A DNA stretch of 44,160 nt from Bacteroidales bacterium. GTDB taxonomy: Bacteria > Bacteroidota > Bacteroidia > Bacteroidales > UBA932. Positions 35,957-44,127 of this stretch are shown one piece after another. Under the pieces are notes generated by a model. The model was given only the letters and a program-made list of their open reading frames with translations. It searched no databases and was not told where the DNA came from. The stretch spans positions 1 through 44,160 of the forward strand of contig JAKSKH010000018.1 in NCBI GenBank assembly GCA_024401855.1. Reading direction: 5' to 3'. Both the position numbers and the translations under genes were made by a program. Positions within the stretch are counted from its first letter, which is position 1, and every line of letters begins with the position of its first letter.

Positions 35957-38212
35957 ATGAATGCTGAAATCAATCTTGTGACGGAGCTTGCGATAATCCT
36001 TATCGCCGCGGGAGTGTTCACTTTGCTGTCAAAGGCCCTGAAGCAGCCCCTTATACTCGGATATATAGTCGCCGGTTTTCTTGTAGGTCCCAAGCTGGGG
36101 CTTTTCCCCCAGTTCAGCGCCGAATCCATCCACGAATGGTCGGAGATAGGCATAATCTTCCTGCTTTTCGGTCTCGGCCTCGAGTTCAGCTTCAAGAAAC
36201 TCATCAGGATAGGCAGCAGCGCATTTATCACTTCCGGTGTCAAATGCGTAGGTATGTTCGCGATAGGAATGCTGACAGGTTCCATCATGGGCTGGACTCC
36301 GATGGAGTCCCTTTTTCTCGGGGGAATGCTCGGAATGAGCTCCACCACCATCATCATCAAGGCTTATGAGGATATGGGTTTGAAGGACAAGCCGTATTCG
36401 ACGCTCATATTCGGCTCCCTTGTGTTCGAGGACCTTATAGCCGTCCTGCTGCTGGTCCTGCTCTCCACCATAGCCGTTACCGGAAAGTTCGAAGGCGGAA
36501 AAATGCTGTTTGCGATAGGCAAGCTTGTATTTTTCATCATACTCTGCTTCCTCATAGGAATTTACGTCATACCTCTCTTCCTCAAGAAGGCAAAGAAATA
36601 CCTCAGTGACGAGATTCTTATGCTTGTGGGCATAGGTCTTTGTTTTTCAATGGTGGTCATTGCAAACCTCGTGGGCTTCAGTTCGGCTCTCGGCGCCTTC
36701 GTGATGGGTTCCATACTTGCGGAAACTCTTGAAGGGGAGAAAATTCTGAAACTGACGGGCAACATCAAGGATCTTTTCGGCGCAATATTCTTCGTGTCGG
36801 TAGGTATGATGGTCGACCCGGCCGTGATCGCGCAGTACTGGCTGCCCATTATCATAATCACCATTATGACCATGCTGGGCATACTGCTGTTCAGTACAAT
36901 CGGTGTGCTGCTGGCGGGACAGGGCCTTGACACGGCTGTGCATGCCGGATTCTCTCTGGCCCAGCTTGGAGAGTTCGCCTTCATCATCGCCGGTCTCGGA
37001 TGCAGCCTTGACGTTATGAGGGATTTCATTTATCCCGTTATCATTGCAGTGTCTGTAATTACAACATTTACAACACCTTACATGATAAAGCTCGGGGACC
37101 CCGCATCGGCATGGCTCTACAGGGTGCTTCCTGCGAAAGTCATTGCCAACCTTAATCCTAAGAGGAAGAATTTCACGGTGGATTCCAAGGCCGAGCAGAA
37201 TGTATGGAAGAAACTGCTCAAGTCCTATTTCCTCAATCTTGTACTCTTTTCCGTCATAGTCATCGCCGTCATTATGGGGGACAGGATGTTCCTGAAGGAT
37301 TTCCTTCCCGGGATTATGCCCAGCATAAGTTCCGGTATAGTCAACGCCATCGATTGTCTGATAACAATGGGTGTATCGCTGCCCTTCCTTTATCTTCTCG
37401 GGAACTCGAATACGGAAATGAAGCATTACGGCGAGCTGCTGGTCAAGAAAAACCCCTGGAACAGGTGGCTCCTGACCTTCCTCATCGCCCTCAGGGAGGC
37501 TGTGGCCGTCAATTTCATAGCATATATAATAATCAGTCATGTCAGGCTCTCGGCGGTCATCATTATTCTCTTCATTGTATTCGTGGTGGCGTTTATCTGG
37601 CTTACCAGAAGGTCTATGGGCAAATTCGCCAACCTGCGTGAGACTTTCCTGGAGAACCTGAACGAGAAGGAGATGGAAGAGCGCAGGGCTTCGCCTGTTA
37701 CCTATCAGGTGAATGACATCTTTGCAAGATACGATATCAAGATCTGCAGGATTCAGATTACCCAGAATTTCGCATTTATCGGCAAGACCTTGAGGGAAAT
37801 GCCGTTCCGCAGGACTACAGGTGTGAATATCATCAAGATAGTCAGGGGAACGCATTCCGTGACAATTCCATCCGGAGCCGAACCGGTTTACCCCGGTGAC
37901 GTGCTTCTTGCCGTGGGGACGGAGGAACAGCTTGTAAAGTTCCGAGAAGTCATAGACGAGAATATGCCCGCGATGGTTCCGCAGGAGGAACCTGAATTCG
38001 GTATAGATTCCATGGAAATCGGGGAGGACAATGCGATTTTCCTGGGCAAGTCTCTGCGTGACATCAATATGCGCGCTTCCGGATGCATGGTGGTGAGCGT
38101 GATGCGGGATGGTGAGATTATAGCCAACCCCCACGCCGAATTCACTTTCAGGGAGCATGATATAATCTGGATAGCAGGGGAGAAGGATTCCGTTTCCTGG
38201 TACTGCAAGTGA
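35957..38212 (+). CDS. CPA2-family cation/proton antiporter (KefB-like) with TrkA-C domains
   Basis: A 751-residue membrane protein. The first 390 residues form a Na+/H+-exchanger-type bundle of about a dozen helices (QPLILGYIVAGFLVGP, FLLFGLGLEFS, GMSSTTIIIKA, LAQLGEFAFIIAG). A second hydrophobic block of about four helices follows (about 415-555), which ordinary KefB lacks. The C-terminus has two TrkA-C (RCK-C) modules, about 590-665 and 680-750; the nucleotide-binding TrkA-N domain is absent. The role is probably K+ or Na+/H+ exchange gated by a ligand on the TrkA-C domains. In some bacteria RCK-C modules bind cyclic dinucleotides; whether that holds here is unknown. Confidence 0.87.
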   Translation: MNAEINLVTELAIILIAAGVFTLLSKALKQPLILGYIVAGFLVGPKLGLFPQFSAESIHEWSEIGIIFLLFGLGLEFSFKKLIRIGSSAFITSGVKCVGMFAIGMLTGSIMGWTPMESLFLGGMLGMSSTTIIIKAYEDMGLKDKPYSTLIFGSLVFEDLIAVLLLVLLSTIAVTGKFEGGKMLFAIGKLVFFIILCFLIGIYVIPLFLKKAKKYLSDEILMLVGIGLCFSMVVIANLVGFSSALGAFVMGSILAETLEGEKILKLTGNIKDLFGAIFFVSVGMMVDPAVIAQYWLPIIIITIMTMLGILLFSTIGVLLAGQGLDTAVHAGFSLAQLGEFAFIIAGLGCSLDVMRDFIYPVIIAVSVITTFTTPYMIKLGDPASAWLYRVLPAKVIANLNPKRKNFTVDSKAEQNVWKKLLKSYFLNLVLFSVIVIAVIMGDRMFLKDFLPGIMPSISSGIVNAIDCLITMGVSLPFLYLLGNSNTEMKHYGELLVKKNPWNRWLLTFLIALREAVAVNFIAYIIISHVRLSAVIIILFIVFVVAFIWLTRRSMGKFANLRETFLENLNEKEMEERRASPVTYQVNDIFARYDIKICRIQITQNFAFIGKTLREMPFRRTTGVNIIKIVRGTHSVTIPSGAEPVYPGDVLLAVGTEEQLVKFREVIDENMPAMVPQEEPEFGIDSMEIGEDNAIFLGKSLRDINMRASGCMVVSVMRDGEIIANPHAEFTFREHDIIWIAGEKDSVSWYCK

Positions 38213-38247
38213 TGCGCTGTAACCGGCGCTTCTTATAACTTATAACG

Positions 38248-38292
38248 GCATCTGCCACAATTGCCATGTACAGCGGCAATTGTGGCAGATGC
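38248..38292. terminator. Bidirectional terminator, perfect 18-bp stem
   Basis: Bases 38248-38265 and 38275-38292 are perfectly complementary (arm starts GCATCTGCCACAATTG) around a 9-base loop. It stands between the convergent antiporter and htpG genes. There is no long T run, so termination strength is uncertain, but position and symmetry fit a shared terminator. Confidence 0.65.
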
Positions 38293-38307
38293 ATAAAATG
38301 TGAAGGG

Positions 38308-40176
38308 TTATTTCAGGAGTTCGGTGCTGCGGGCGATGAAATCGGCCAGGGCTTTGCCCTTGAGCATCCCGTTTCCGAGCAGCGCAAGGTCCACAACCTG
38401 TTTCAGAAGAGGGCAGTCTGCGTTTTCGTCGGCTTTCTTCTCTTCCCAAATCCTTGCAATGAGCGGATTCTCCATGTTCACCTTGATATTGTAGCTCTGG
38501 GGAAGTTCTCCGTAGAAGTTCATTCCTCCTCCCATTGCCGACATCTCGCGGTAGCGGCGCATGAATTCGCTCTGGGTGATAAGTACCGGAGCGGCGTTCT
38601 CACCAAGGTTCTCGGCCTCTACCTGATAGTCGTTCCCTTCCGGAAGAACGGCTTTGAAAACAGTTTCCAGAGTCTTCTTGTCGTCGTCGGACATTTCCGG
38701 CTTAACCTTGTCTTCCTTCGGGATGAGGGCGTCAACGTAATCACTGTCCACGCGTGCGAAACGGCAGTCCTTCAATTTGCTTTCAAGCAGGTTCACGAAG
38801 TGTGAATCTATTTCGCAGTCCATCAGCAGGACGTCGTATCCTTTGTTCCTGGCCGCTTCTATCCAGCTGTACTGCTCATCCGGTTTTGTCGCGTAGAGAT
38901 ATACCACTTTCTTGTCCTTGTCGGTCTGCTCCGGCTCTATGGCCTTGCGGTAGTCCTCCAGTCCGAAGAACTTCCCGTCCGTGTTCTTGAGAAGCGCGAA
39001 GTTGAGGGCGCGTTCGCAGAATTTCTCATCGCTGAGCATGCCGTATTCGATGAAAAGCTTGATGTTGTCCCACTTCGCCTCAAAGTCGCCGCGCTGGTCC
39101 CTGTAAATCTCTTCAAGCCTGTCCGCCACCTTCTTGGTGATGTACGTGCTGATTTTCTTTACATTGGCATCACTCTGGAGATAACTCCTGCTGACGTTGA
39201 GGGGAATGTCCGGAGAATCAATCACACCGTGGAGAAGAGTGAGGAAATCGGGAACTATGTTGTCAACATGGTCGGTGACGAACATCTGGTTGCAGTAGAG
39301 CTGGATCTTGTTCTTGTCTATGGACATCCTTTCCTTGATCTTGGGGAAGTACAGCACTCCCGTAAGATTGAAGGGGTAATCCACGTTCAGGTGAATCCAG
39401 AACATCGGTTCCTCCTCAAAAGGATAGAGAGCCTTGTAGAAGTTCTTGTAGTCCTCCTCCTTGAGCTCGCCGGGAGCCTTGGTCCAGATGGGGTCTATGT
39501 TGTTTATCACGTTATCCTCTTCCGTCTCTACGGACTTCCCGTCCTTCCATTCGGTTTTCTTGCCGAAAACAACAGGTACGGGCATGAATTTGCAGTACTT
39601 GCCGAGAAGCTGGGAGATCTTTCCCTTTTCTGCGAATTCCTTGGACTCGTCATCTATGTCAAGGGTGATTACCGTGCCGCGGTCTTCCTTCTTGCATTCT
39701 GTGAGAGAATATTCGGGACTTCCGTCACAGGTCCACTTGACGGCCTTCGCCCCTTCCTTCCAGCTCAGAGTCTCAATGGTGACCTTGCGGGCAACCATGA
39801 AGGCGGAATAGAATCCGAGGCCGAAATGACCTATTATGTTCTGGTCCTTGTATTTTTCCAGGAATTCCCCTGCGCTGGAGAACGCTATCTGGTTGATATA
39901 CTTGTCAACTTCCTCCTCCGTCATACCGATGCCGCGGTCTATGACCTTGAGGGTCTTCTTTTTCTCGTCGAGCTCTATGCTCACCTTCAACTCTCCGAGT
40001 TCACCCTTGAACTCTCCGTTGGAAGCGAGGGTCCTGAGCTTCTGTGATGCGTCGACCGCGTTGGCGACCAGCTCGCGAAGGAATATTTCGTGGTCTGAGT
40101 AAAGAAATTGCTTGATTACCGGGAAAATGTTTTCGGTGGTAACTCCGATCTGTCCCTTGAATGTCTTGTTAGCCAT
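38308..40176 (-). CDS. htpG: Chaperone HtpG (Hsp90)
   Basis: Cytosolic ATP-dependent chaperone. The 622-residue protein has the GHKL ATPase domain first (EIFLRELVANAVDAS, DRGIGM, GHFGLGFYSAFMVA), then the middle domain (SDDIPLNVSR-type segment around DSPDIPLNVSRSYLQ) and the C-terminal dimerisation region. The ATG at 40176 (MANKTFKGQIGVTTENIF) is chosen over a frame 16 codons longer that would lie in the terminator hairpin upstream. Slightly shorter than the roughly 680 residues I recall for Bacteroides HtpG, close to E. coli (624). Confidence 0.95.
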   Translation of the reverse strand: MANKTFKGQIGVTTENIFPVIKQFLYSDHEIFLRELVANAVDASQKLRTLASNGEFKGELGELKVSIELDEKKKTLKVIDRGIGMTEEEVDKYINQIAFSSAGEFLEKYKDQNIIGHFGLGFYSAFMVARKVTIETLSWKEGAKAVKWTCDGSPEYSLTECKKEDRGTVITLDIDDESKEFAEKGKISQLLGKYCKFMPVPVVFGKKTEWKDGKSVETEEDNVINNIDPIWTKAPGELKEEDYKNFYKALYPFEEEPMFWIHLNVDYPFNLTGVLYFPKIKERMSIDKNKIQLYCNQMFVTDHVDNIVPDFLTLLHGVIDSPDIPLNVSRSYLQSDANVKKISTYITKKVADRLEEIYRDQRGDFEAKWDNIKLFIEYGMLSDEKFCERALNFALLKNTDGKFFGLEDYRKAIEPEQTDKDKKVVYLYATKPDEQYSWIEAARNKGYDVLLMDCEIDSHFVNLLESKLKDCRFARVDSDYVDALIPKEDKVKPEMSDDDKKTLETVFKAVLPEGNDYQVEAENLGENAAPVLITQSEFMRRYREMSAMGGGMNFYGELPQSYNIKVNMENPLIARIWEEKKADENADCPLLKQVVDLALLGNGMLKGKALADFIARSTELLK

Positions 40177-40184
40177 ATCTGTAT

Positions 40185-40220
40185 AAAAAATTAGTTTCAG
40201 GATGTTATCCACCCTGAAAC
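40185..40220 (-). terminator. Intrinsic terminator after the acyl-CoA synthetase gene
   Basis: On the minus strand GTTTCAGG (40220-40213) pairs with CCTGAAAC (40201-40194) across an 11-base loop, followed by TAATTTTTT. It ends only 8 bases before the htpG ATG, so it separates the two genes and lies in the htpG 5' region. Confidence 0.65.
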
Positions 40221-40251
40221 GCAATTTTCATTCCAGTGACAAAATGTCACG

Positions 40252-41895
40252 TTACTTGTAGAGAAAACGCTTTATGCTCATCTTGGGGGTCTTCTCGAAC
40301 GGGGCCGTTACAATTTCCACCTTTGAGAGTCTGCTGTAGGCGGGAAGGCTGCGGTTGGAGTTGATGAAAATCTTTTCGGGTATGTCGGCAACCGCTTCGC
40401 TGTCCAGTCCGTCGCGTTTGATGGCATCCTTGTCAAGACACACCAGACCTACAAGTTTGCCGTTCCGGTCCACTACCAGAGATTCCAGAACGTATCCCTG
40501 GGAGTTGATAACCGCTTCCACTTCCTCGGGGTAGATATTCTGTCCGTTGGCCGAAAGAAGCATGTTCTTGCTGCGCCCCTTGATGAAGATGTTGCCATCC
40601 TTGTCCATTATTCCGAGGTCTCCCGTCCTCAGATAGCCGTCTTCCGTGAATGCGTTCTCCGTAGCTTCCGGATTCTTGAAGTATCCGCTGCATATGTTTG
40701 TACCCTTTGCCTGTATCTCGCCGGCAATGTGCTGCGGGTCTTCCGAATCAATGCGCAGGGTGCAGCAGCTGACAGCCTTTCCGCATGAGCCGGGGACGTA
40801 TTTGTCCGGCTGTTCGAAGGCGAGGAGCGGCGCCGCCTCCGTCATGCCGTATCCCACGAGATAGGGGAGGCCGAGCTTCTTGAAAACCTTCTCGACTTCA
40901 GGGTTGAGGGCGGCTCCTCCCATTATGTAGTGGTGCGCCTTTCCTCCGAAGGCTTCGTGTATCTTGCGCCCGATCTTCCTGTAAAGGAACTTGCCGAGTA
41001 TGGGGATGTGCAGCAGAATGTTCAGCGGGAACTTGCTGATTACCGGCTTGATGCTGTTCTTGTACACTTTCTCCATTACCAGAGGGACGGTCACGACCAT
41101 GCAGGGCCGCACTTCCTTCATGGCCTTGAGAAGGAGGGTGGGGGAAGGGGTCTTGCCCAGATAATAGATGGTGCATCCGAAGCAGATGGGGAAGATAAGC
41201 TCGAAGGCCAGTCCGTAGATGTGGCCCATCGGGAGCATGGAGACAATCTTGTCCCTATTGTCGATGTGCACGTTTGAAATGGCAAAGTCAATCATTGCGC
41301 TGAAGCATTCGTAGCGGAGCATGACGCCTTTGGGGGCACTGGTTGTCCCGGAAGTGTAGTTTATCACCGCAATCTCCTTATCGTTGCCGGTCTCGAACTT
41401 GATGTTCTCCCCTGAAAAGCCGAGGGGGTATCTTGTGGAAAACGCCTCCGGCAGCCTTTCGTATGCGTTTCTGATGTCCTTGTCCGCGCAGAAAAGAAGC
41501 GAGAAGTCATTTACGGCAACCACTGCCCTGACATCCGGCATGGCGTTCATGTCGAGCTTCTCCCATATTTCCTTGTCGGTGAAAAGAATCCTGCTTTCGG
41601 AGTGATTCACCAGATTTCCCACGCTTTCGGGGAGGAAGTCCGAGAGCAGCGGAACAACCACGGCACCGTAGGTGTTCACGGAGAAGAAGCTGACGGCCCA
41701 CCTGGCCGTGTTCTTTGCACAAATGGCAATGTGGTCACCCTTTGCTATCCCCGCAGCCTCAAAGAAGATATGGAATTTGGCAATGCTTTCTGCCATATCC
41801 TTGAATTTGAATTCCTCTCCCTTGAAATTGCACAGGGCCGGGCTTTCCCAGTTCTGCCTTATTGTTTCTTCAAGTCTTGTCAGATAATGTATCAT
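40252..41895 (-). CDS. AMP-forming long-chain acyl-CoA synthetase-like protein
   Basis: Activates a carboxylic acid, probably a fatty acid, through an acyl-adenylate. The 547-residue protein has the P-loop-like YTSGTTSAPKGVML, the adenylate motif GYGMTEAAPL, YLRTGDLG and the hinge KGRSKNMLLSANGQNIYPEEVE. The catalytic lysine near the end is in TPKMSIKRF. I start at the ATG at 41895 with GAAGGAAAT before it; the frame is open 13 codons further but those overlap the promoter element. Substrate chain length cannot be told from sequence. Confidence 0.9.
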   Translation of the reverse strand: MIHYLTRLEETIRQNWESPALCNFKGEEFKFKDMAESIAKFHIFFEAAGIAKGDHIAICAKNTARWAVSFFSVNTYGAVVVPLLSDFLPESVGNLVNHSESRILFTDKEIWEKLDMNAMPDVRAVVAVNDFSLLFCADKDIRNAYERLPEAFSTRYPLGFSGENIKFETGNDKEIAVINYTSGTTSAPKGVMLRYECFSAMIDFAISNVHIDNRDKIVSMLPMGHIYGLAFELIFPICFGCTIYYLGKTPSPTLLLKAMKEVRPCMVVTVPLVMEKVYKNSIKPVISKFPLNILLHIPILGKFLYRKIGRKIHEAFGGKAHHYIMGGAALNPEVEKVFKKLGLPYLVGYGMTEAAPLLAFEQPDKYVPGSCGKAVSCCTLRIDSEDPQHIAGEIQAKGTNICSGYFKNPEATENAFTEDGYLRTGDLGIMDKDGNIFIKGRSKNMLLSANGQNIYPEEVEAVINSQGYVLESLVVDRNGKLVGLVCLDKDAIKRDGLDSEAVADIPEKIFINSNRSLPAYSRLSKVEIVTAPFEKTPKMSIKRFLYK

Positions 41896-41918
41896 ATTTC
41901 CTTCAATTTCGTAACGTG

Positions 41919-41926
41919 CAAAAATA
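41919..41926 (-). promoter_or_regulatory. -7 promoter element for the acyl-CoA synthetase
   Basis: On the minus strand TATTTTTG matches TAnnTTTG, 23 bases before the chosen ATG. It supports the shorter start. Confidence 0.5.
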
Positions 41927-41980
41927 TTTCTCAATATCTGTCAGTCAAAGACTTTTTTGCATAATGTGGCGAATTTTAAC

Positions 41981-41988
41981 GATATTTG
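41981..41988 (+). promoter_or_regulatory. Weak -7-like element for the HAD gene
   Basis: GATATTTG matches TAnnTTTG except for the first base. A TTTG at 41956-41959 lies 21 bases upstream, an acceptable -33 spacing. Confidence 0.35.
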
Positions 41989-42015
41989 GGGTGAACTAAT
42001 TAAATGTGGGGTGAA

Positions 42016-42846
42016 ATGAAGAAACCTATCGTCGCTCTTATCTACGATTATGACGGAACGCTGTCTCCGGGCAACATGCAGGAATTCGGATTCATTCAGT
42101 CCGTAGGCAGGACACCTGATGAATTCTGGGACATGAGCAACAGACTGGCCGTTGGCCAGGATGCGGGCAATGTTCTTTCTTACATGAAGATGATGTATGA
42201 CGAGGCGCACAGGGCCGGAATACCTCTCACCAGGGACAGGATACGGGAATTCGGAAAACGCATAGAACTGTATGAAGGCGTGAAAGAGTGGTTTTCTCTG
42301 ATCAACGAGTACGGCAATGCCCACGGAGTCCGTGTCGAGCATTACATAAATTCGTCCGGCCTTAAGGAAATAATAGAGGGAAGTCCCATTGCGGGAGAAT
42401 TCAAGCACGTCTTCGCCGGGACATTCATATATAATGACAAGGGCGAGGCCGAATGGCCCGGGAATGCTGTGGACTATACCGCAAAGACGCAGTTCCTCTT
42501 CAAGATAAACAAGGGAATCTTCAGCTCGCAGGATACTAAAATAGTGAATTCGTCGATTGCCGACGACAAGAAGCGCATACCCTTCCCCAATATGATTTAT
42601 ATGGGAGACGGAGAGACTGATGTCCCCTGTATGAAAATCGTCGGAATGTTCGGCGGACATTCGATTGCCGTTTACAATCCCTTTAATGAAAAGAAGGAGA
42701 AAGTGGCCCTCAAGCTCAAGAGGCAGGGACGCGTGCACTTCACCACACCGGCAATCTACACCAAGGACTCCCGTGCATACAGGATAGTGTGCGCAATCAT
42801 AGACAAGATCAAGGCCGACAGTGAGCTCCAGAGACTTAGCCGCTGA
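42016..42846 (+). CDS. HAD-family phosphatase-like hydrolase
   Basis: A 276-residue protein with the HAD nucleophile motif IYDYDGTLSPG near the N-terminus, a helical cap, motif II serine in HYINSSGLKEII, and motif IV in YMGDGETDVPCM with the metal-binding acidic pair. This makes it a likely small-molecule phosphatase; the substrate is unknown. The ATG at 42016 is preferred because GGGGTGA precedes it; an ATG at 42004 is in frame too. It converges on folE with one base between stops. Confidence 0.85.
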   Translation: MKKPIVALIYDYDGTLSPGNMQEFGFIQSVGRTPDEFWDMSNRLAVGQDAGNVLSYMKMMYDEAHRAGIPLTRDRIREFGKRIELYEGVKEWFSLINEYGNAHGVRVEHYINSSGLKEIIEGSPIAGEFKHVFAGTFIYNDKGEAEWPGNAVDYTAKTQFLFKINKGIFSSQDTKIVNSSIADDKKRIPFPNMIYMGDGETDVPCMKIVGMFGGHSIAVYNPFNEKKEKVALKLKRQGRVHFTTPAIYTKDSRAYRIVCAIIDKIKADSELQRLSR

Positions 42847-42847
42847 A

Positions 42848-43435
42848 TCACCTTATGAGCTGAAGGAATTCGTTTCTTGTGCGGGGGTCTTTGAGAAATA
42901 CCCCGCTGAACGCCGACGTGGTCGTGACCGCATTTGATTTCTCAACTCCGCGCAACTGCATGCAGCTGTGGCTTGCTTCAATGACAACGGCAACTCCCAG
43001 AGGGTGCAGGGCCTCCTGGATGCAGTCGCGGATCTGAACTGTAAGGCGTTCCTGGACCTGAAGCCTCCTGGCGAAAGTCTCCACCACGCGGGCGATTTTG
43101 CTCAGCCCGGTAATCTGGCCGTCGGGGATGTATGCTACGTGGCACCTTCCGATGAACGGCAGCATGTGGTGTTCGCAGGTGGAGAACAGTTCGATGTCCT
43201 TGACCAGAACCATCTGGTGATACTTTTCCTCAAAAACCGCCGACTTGATTATTTCAATGCCGTCCTCCGAATACCCTTTGGTCAGGAATTGAAGAGACTT
43301 GGCCACCCTTTCAGGGGTCTTGACCAGGCCTTCACGGGCCGAATCCTCACCCAGAAGTTCAAGAATGCCGTTTATATGTTCCGCTATGCGCGAAGTGACT
43401 TCGGCGTCATAGCAGTCTTTCCTTTTATATGCCAT
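42848..43435 (-). CDS. folE: GTP cyclohydrolase I
   Basis: Converts GTP to dihydroneopterin triphosphate, the first step of folate synthesis. The 195-residue protein is a type IA enzyme: zinc ligands in [11 protein letters not shown] (Cys and His) and SHSCMQLRG (second Cys), substrate residues in HVAYIPDG and [10 protein letters not shown], and the ERLTVQI block. Full length for the family. Own promoter upstream. Confidence 0.97.
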   Translation of the reverse strand: MAYKRKDCYDAEVTSRIAEHINGILELLGEDSAREGLVKTPERVAKSLQFLTKGYSEDGIEIIKSAVFEEKYHQMVLVKDIELFSTCEHHMLPFIGRCHVAYIPDGQITGLSKIARVVETFARRLQVQERLTVQIRDCIQEALHPLGVAVVIEASHSCMQLRGVEKSNAVTTTSAFSGVFLKDPRTRNEFLQLIR

Positions 43436-43460
43436 TTCACTCGGTTTTCAGTTCCATTTA

Positions 43461-43468
43461 CAAATTTA
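43461..43468 (-). promoter_or_regulatory. -7 promoter element for folE
   Basis: On the minus strand TAAATTTG matches TAnnTTTG, 25 bases before the folE ATG. Confidence 0.5.
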
Positions 43469-43500
43469 TGCAAAAATATTTTTGATATTGATTTATTTCA

Positions 43501-43508
43501 TATATTTG
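43501..43508 (+). promoter_or_regulatory. Promoter of the DUF2795 gene
   Basis: TATATTTG matches TAnnTTTG, 22 bases before the ATG at 43531. TTTG at 43481-43484 gives a -33 element with suitable spacing. Confidence 0.6.
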
Positions 43509-43530
43509 CGGCCAAAAGGAGACTCTTATT

Positions 43531-43752
43531 ATGTATTGGACACTTGAACTTGCAAGCAGCCTGGACGATGCACCATGGCCCGCAACAAAAGACGAACTCA
43601 TAGACTATGCAAACCGTTCCGGAGCCCCGGAGGAAGTGATAGAAAATCTTGAGGAACTCGAGGATGAGGGTGAGATATATGAGGCCATCGAGGACATCTG
43701 GCCCGACTATCCCACCAAAGATGACTTTTTCTTCAACGAGGAAGAATATTGA
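43531..43752 (+). CDS. Small acidic DUF2795 protein
   Basis: A 73-residue, strongly acidic protein: MYWTLELASSLDDAPWPATK at the start, a helical middle rich in Glu, and an FFFNEEEY end. This is the conserved DUF2795 form found in Bacteroidota as a stand-alone small protein. Function unknown. It has its own promoter upstream and an intrinsic terminator downstream, so it is a single-gene transcript, which suggests high or constitutive expression. Confidence 0.88.
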   Translation: MYWTLELASSLDDAPWPATKDELIDYANRSGAPEEVIENLEELEDEGEIYEAIEDIWPDYPTKDDFFFNEEEY

Positions 43753-43782
43753 TGTTGTAACTTATTGATTTACAATACTTTG

Positions 43783-43818
43783 AAAGTTAGCCTGCACGGA
43801 AATGCAGGCTAACTTTTT
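43783..43818 (+). terminator. Intrinsic terminator of the DUF2795 gene
   Basis: AAAGTTAGCCTGCA (43783-43796) pairs perfectly with 43803-43816 around a 6-base loop, ending in a run of five T. The stem contains GTTAGCCT, the motif that recurs through the rest of the window. Confidence 0.8.
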
Positions 43819-43869
43819 GCTTATACCACCCCCTTTGTAGGAACGTGTGGGAATATGACGGAAAAATAA

Positions 43870-43943
43870 GTTAGCCTATTTTTTATCCTATTTTTTAGCC
43901 TGATTTTGAAAAATGAATGATTGTTACGAGGAAATAGGCTAAC
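43870..43943. repeat. Inverted repeat of GTTAGCCTATTT
   Basis: GTTAGCCTATTT (43870-43881) is repeated in inverted form at 43932-43943, 50 bases apart, in AT-rich non-coding DNA. The core AGGCTAAC is shared with the tandem array at 44056-44099 and the terminator stem at 43783. No gene is seen between 43753 and 43972. Confidence 0.6.
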
Positions 43944-43961
43944 TATTACATATATTTTTAT

Positions 43962-43969
43962 TATATTTG
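43962..43969 (+). promoter_or_regulatory. -7 promoter element before the repeat array
   Basis: TATATTTG matches TAnnTTTG. Transcription would begin around 43973 and run through the tandem repeats into the partial gene at 44128, giving a leader of about 150 bases. Confidence 0.5.
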
Positions 43970-43972
43970 TAT

Positions 43973-44035
43973 ATGGAGAACTCAAAAATTCTTCGTAAAT
44001 TCGCAAAAGAAGAAAGAGTATTCAGCATTTGCTGA
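43973..44035 (+). CDS. Possible 20-residue leader peptide
   Basis: A short frame MENSKILRKFAKEERVFSIC begins just after the promoter and ends before the tandem repeats. It is basic and might be a leader peptide or chance. There is no independent support. Confidence 0.2.
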   Translation: MENSKILRKFAKEERVFSIC

Positions 44036-44055
44036 TTATGATACGGTTAAAATTG

Positions 44056-44099
44056 GGCTAACTTTAGGCTAACTTTAGGCTAACTTTAGGCTAACTTTC
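44056..44099 (+). repeat. Four tandem 11-bp repeats, GGCTAACTTTA
   Basis: Units at 44056, 44067, 44078 and 44089; the last ends in C instead of A. One repeat unit equals about one helical turn, so copies face the same side of DNA, as in iterons or operator arrays. It lies 28 bases before the ATG at 44128. Confidence 0.9.
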
Positions 44100-44127
44100 G
44101 ACTTAGAAACATTAAATACAACGCACT

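Noticed and set aside
36647-38158. A 503-codon minus-strand frame
   Set aside because: Antisense to the antiporter; histidine-rich, low-complexity composition with no domain.
43821-44006. A 61-codon minus-strand frame in the AT-rich region
   Set aside because: No promoter or ribosome-binding site, no recognisable domain, and it overlaps the inverted repeats and the plus-strand promoter.
44056-44099. CRISPR array
   Set aside because: Units are 11 bp and directly adjacent with no spacers; no cas gene is seen.
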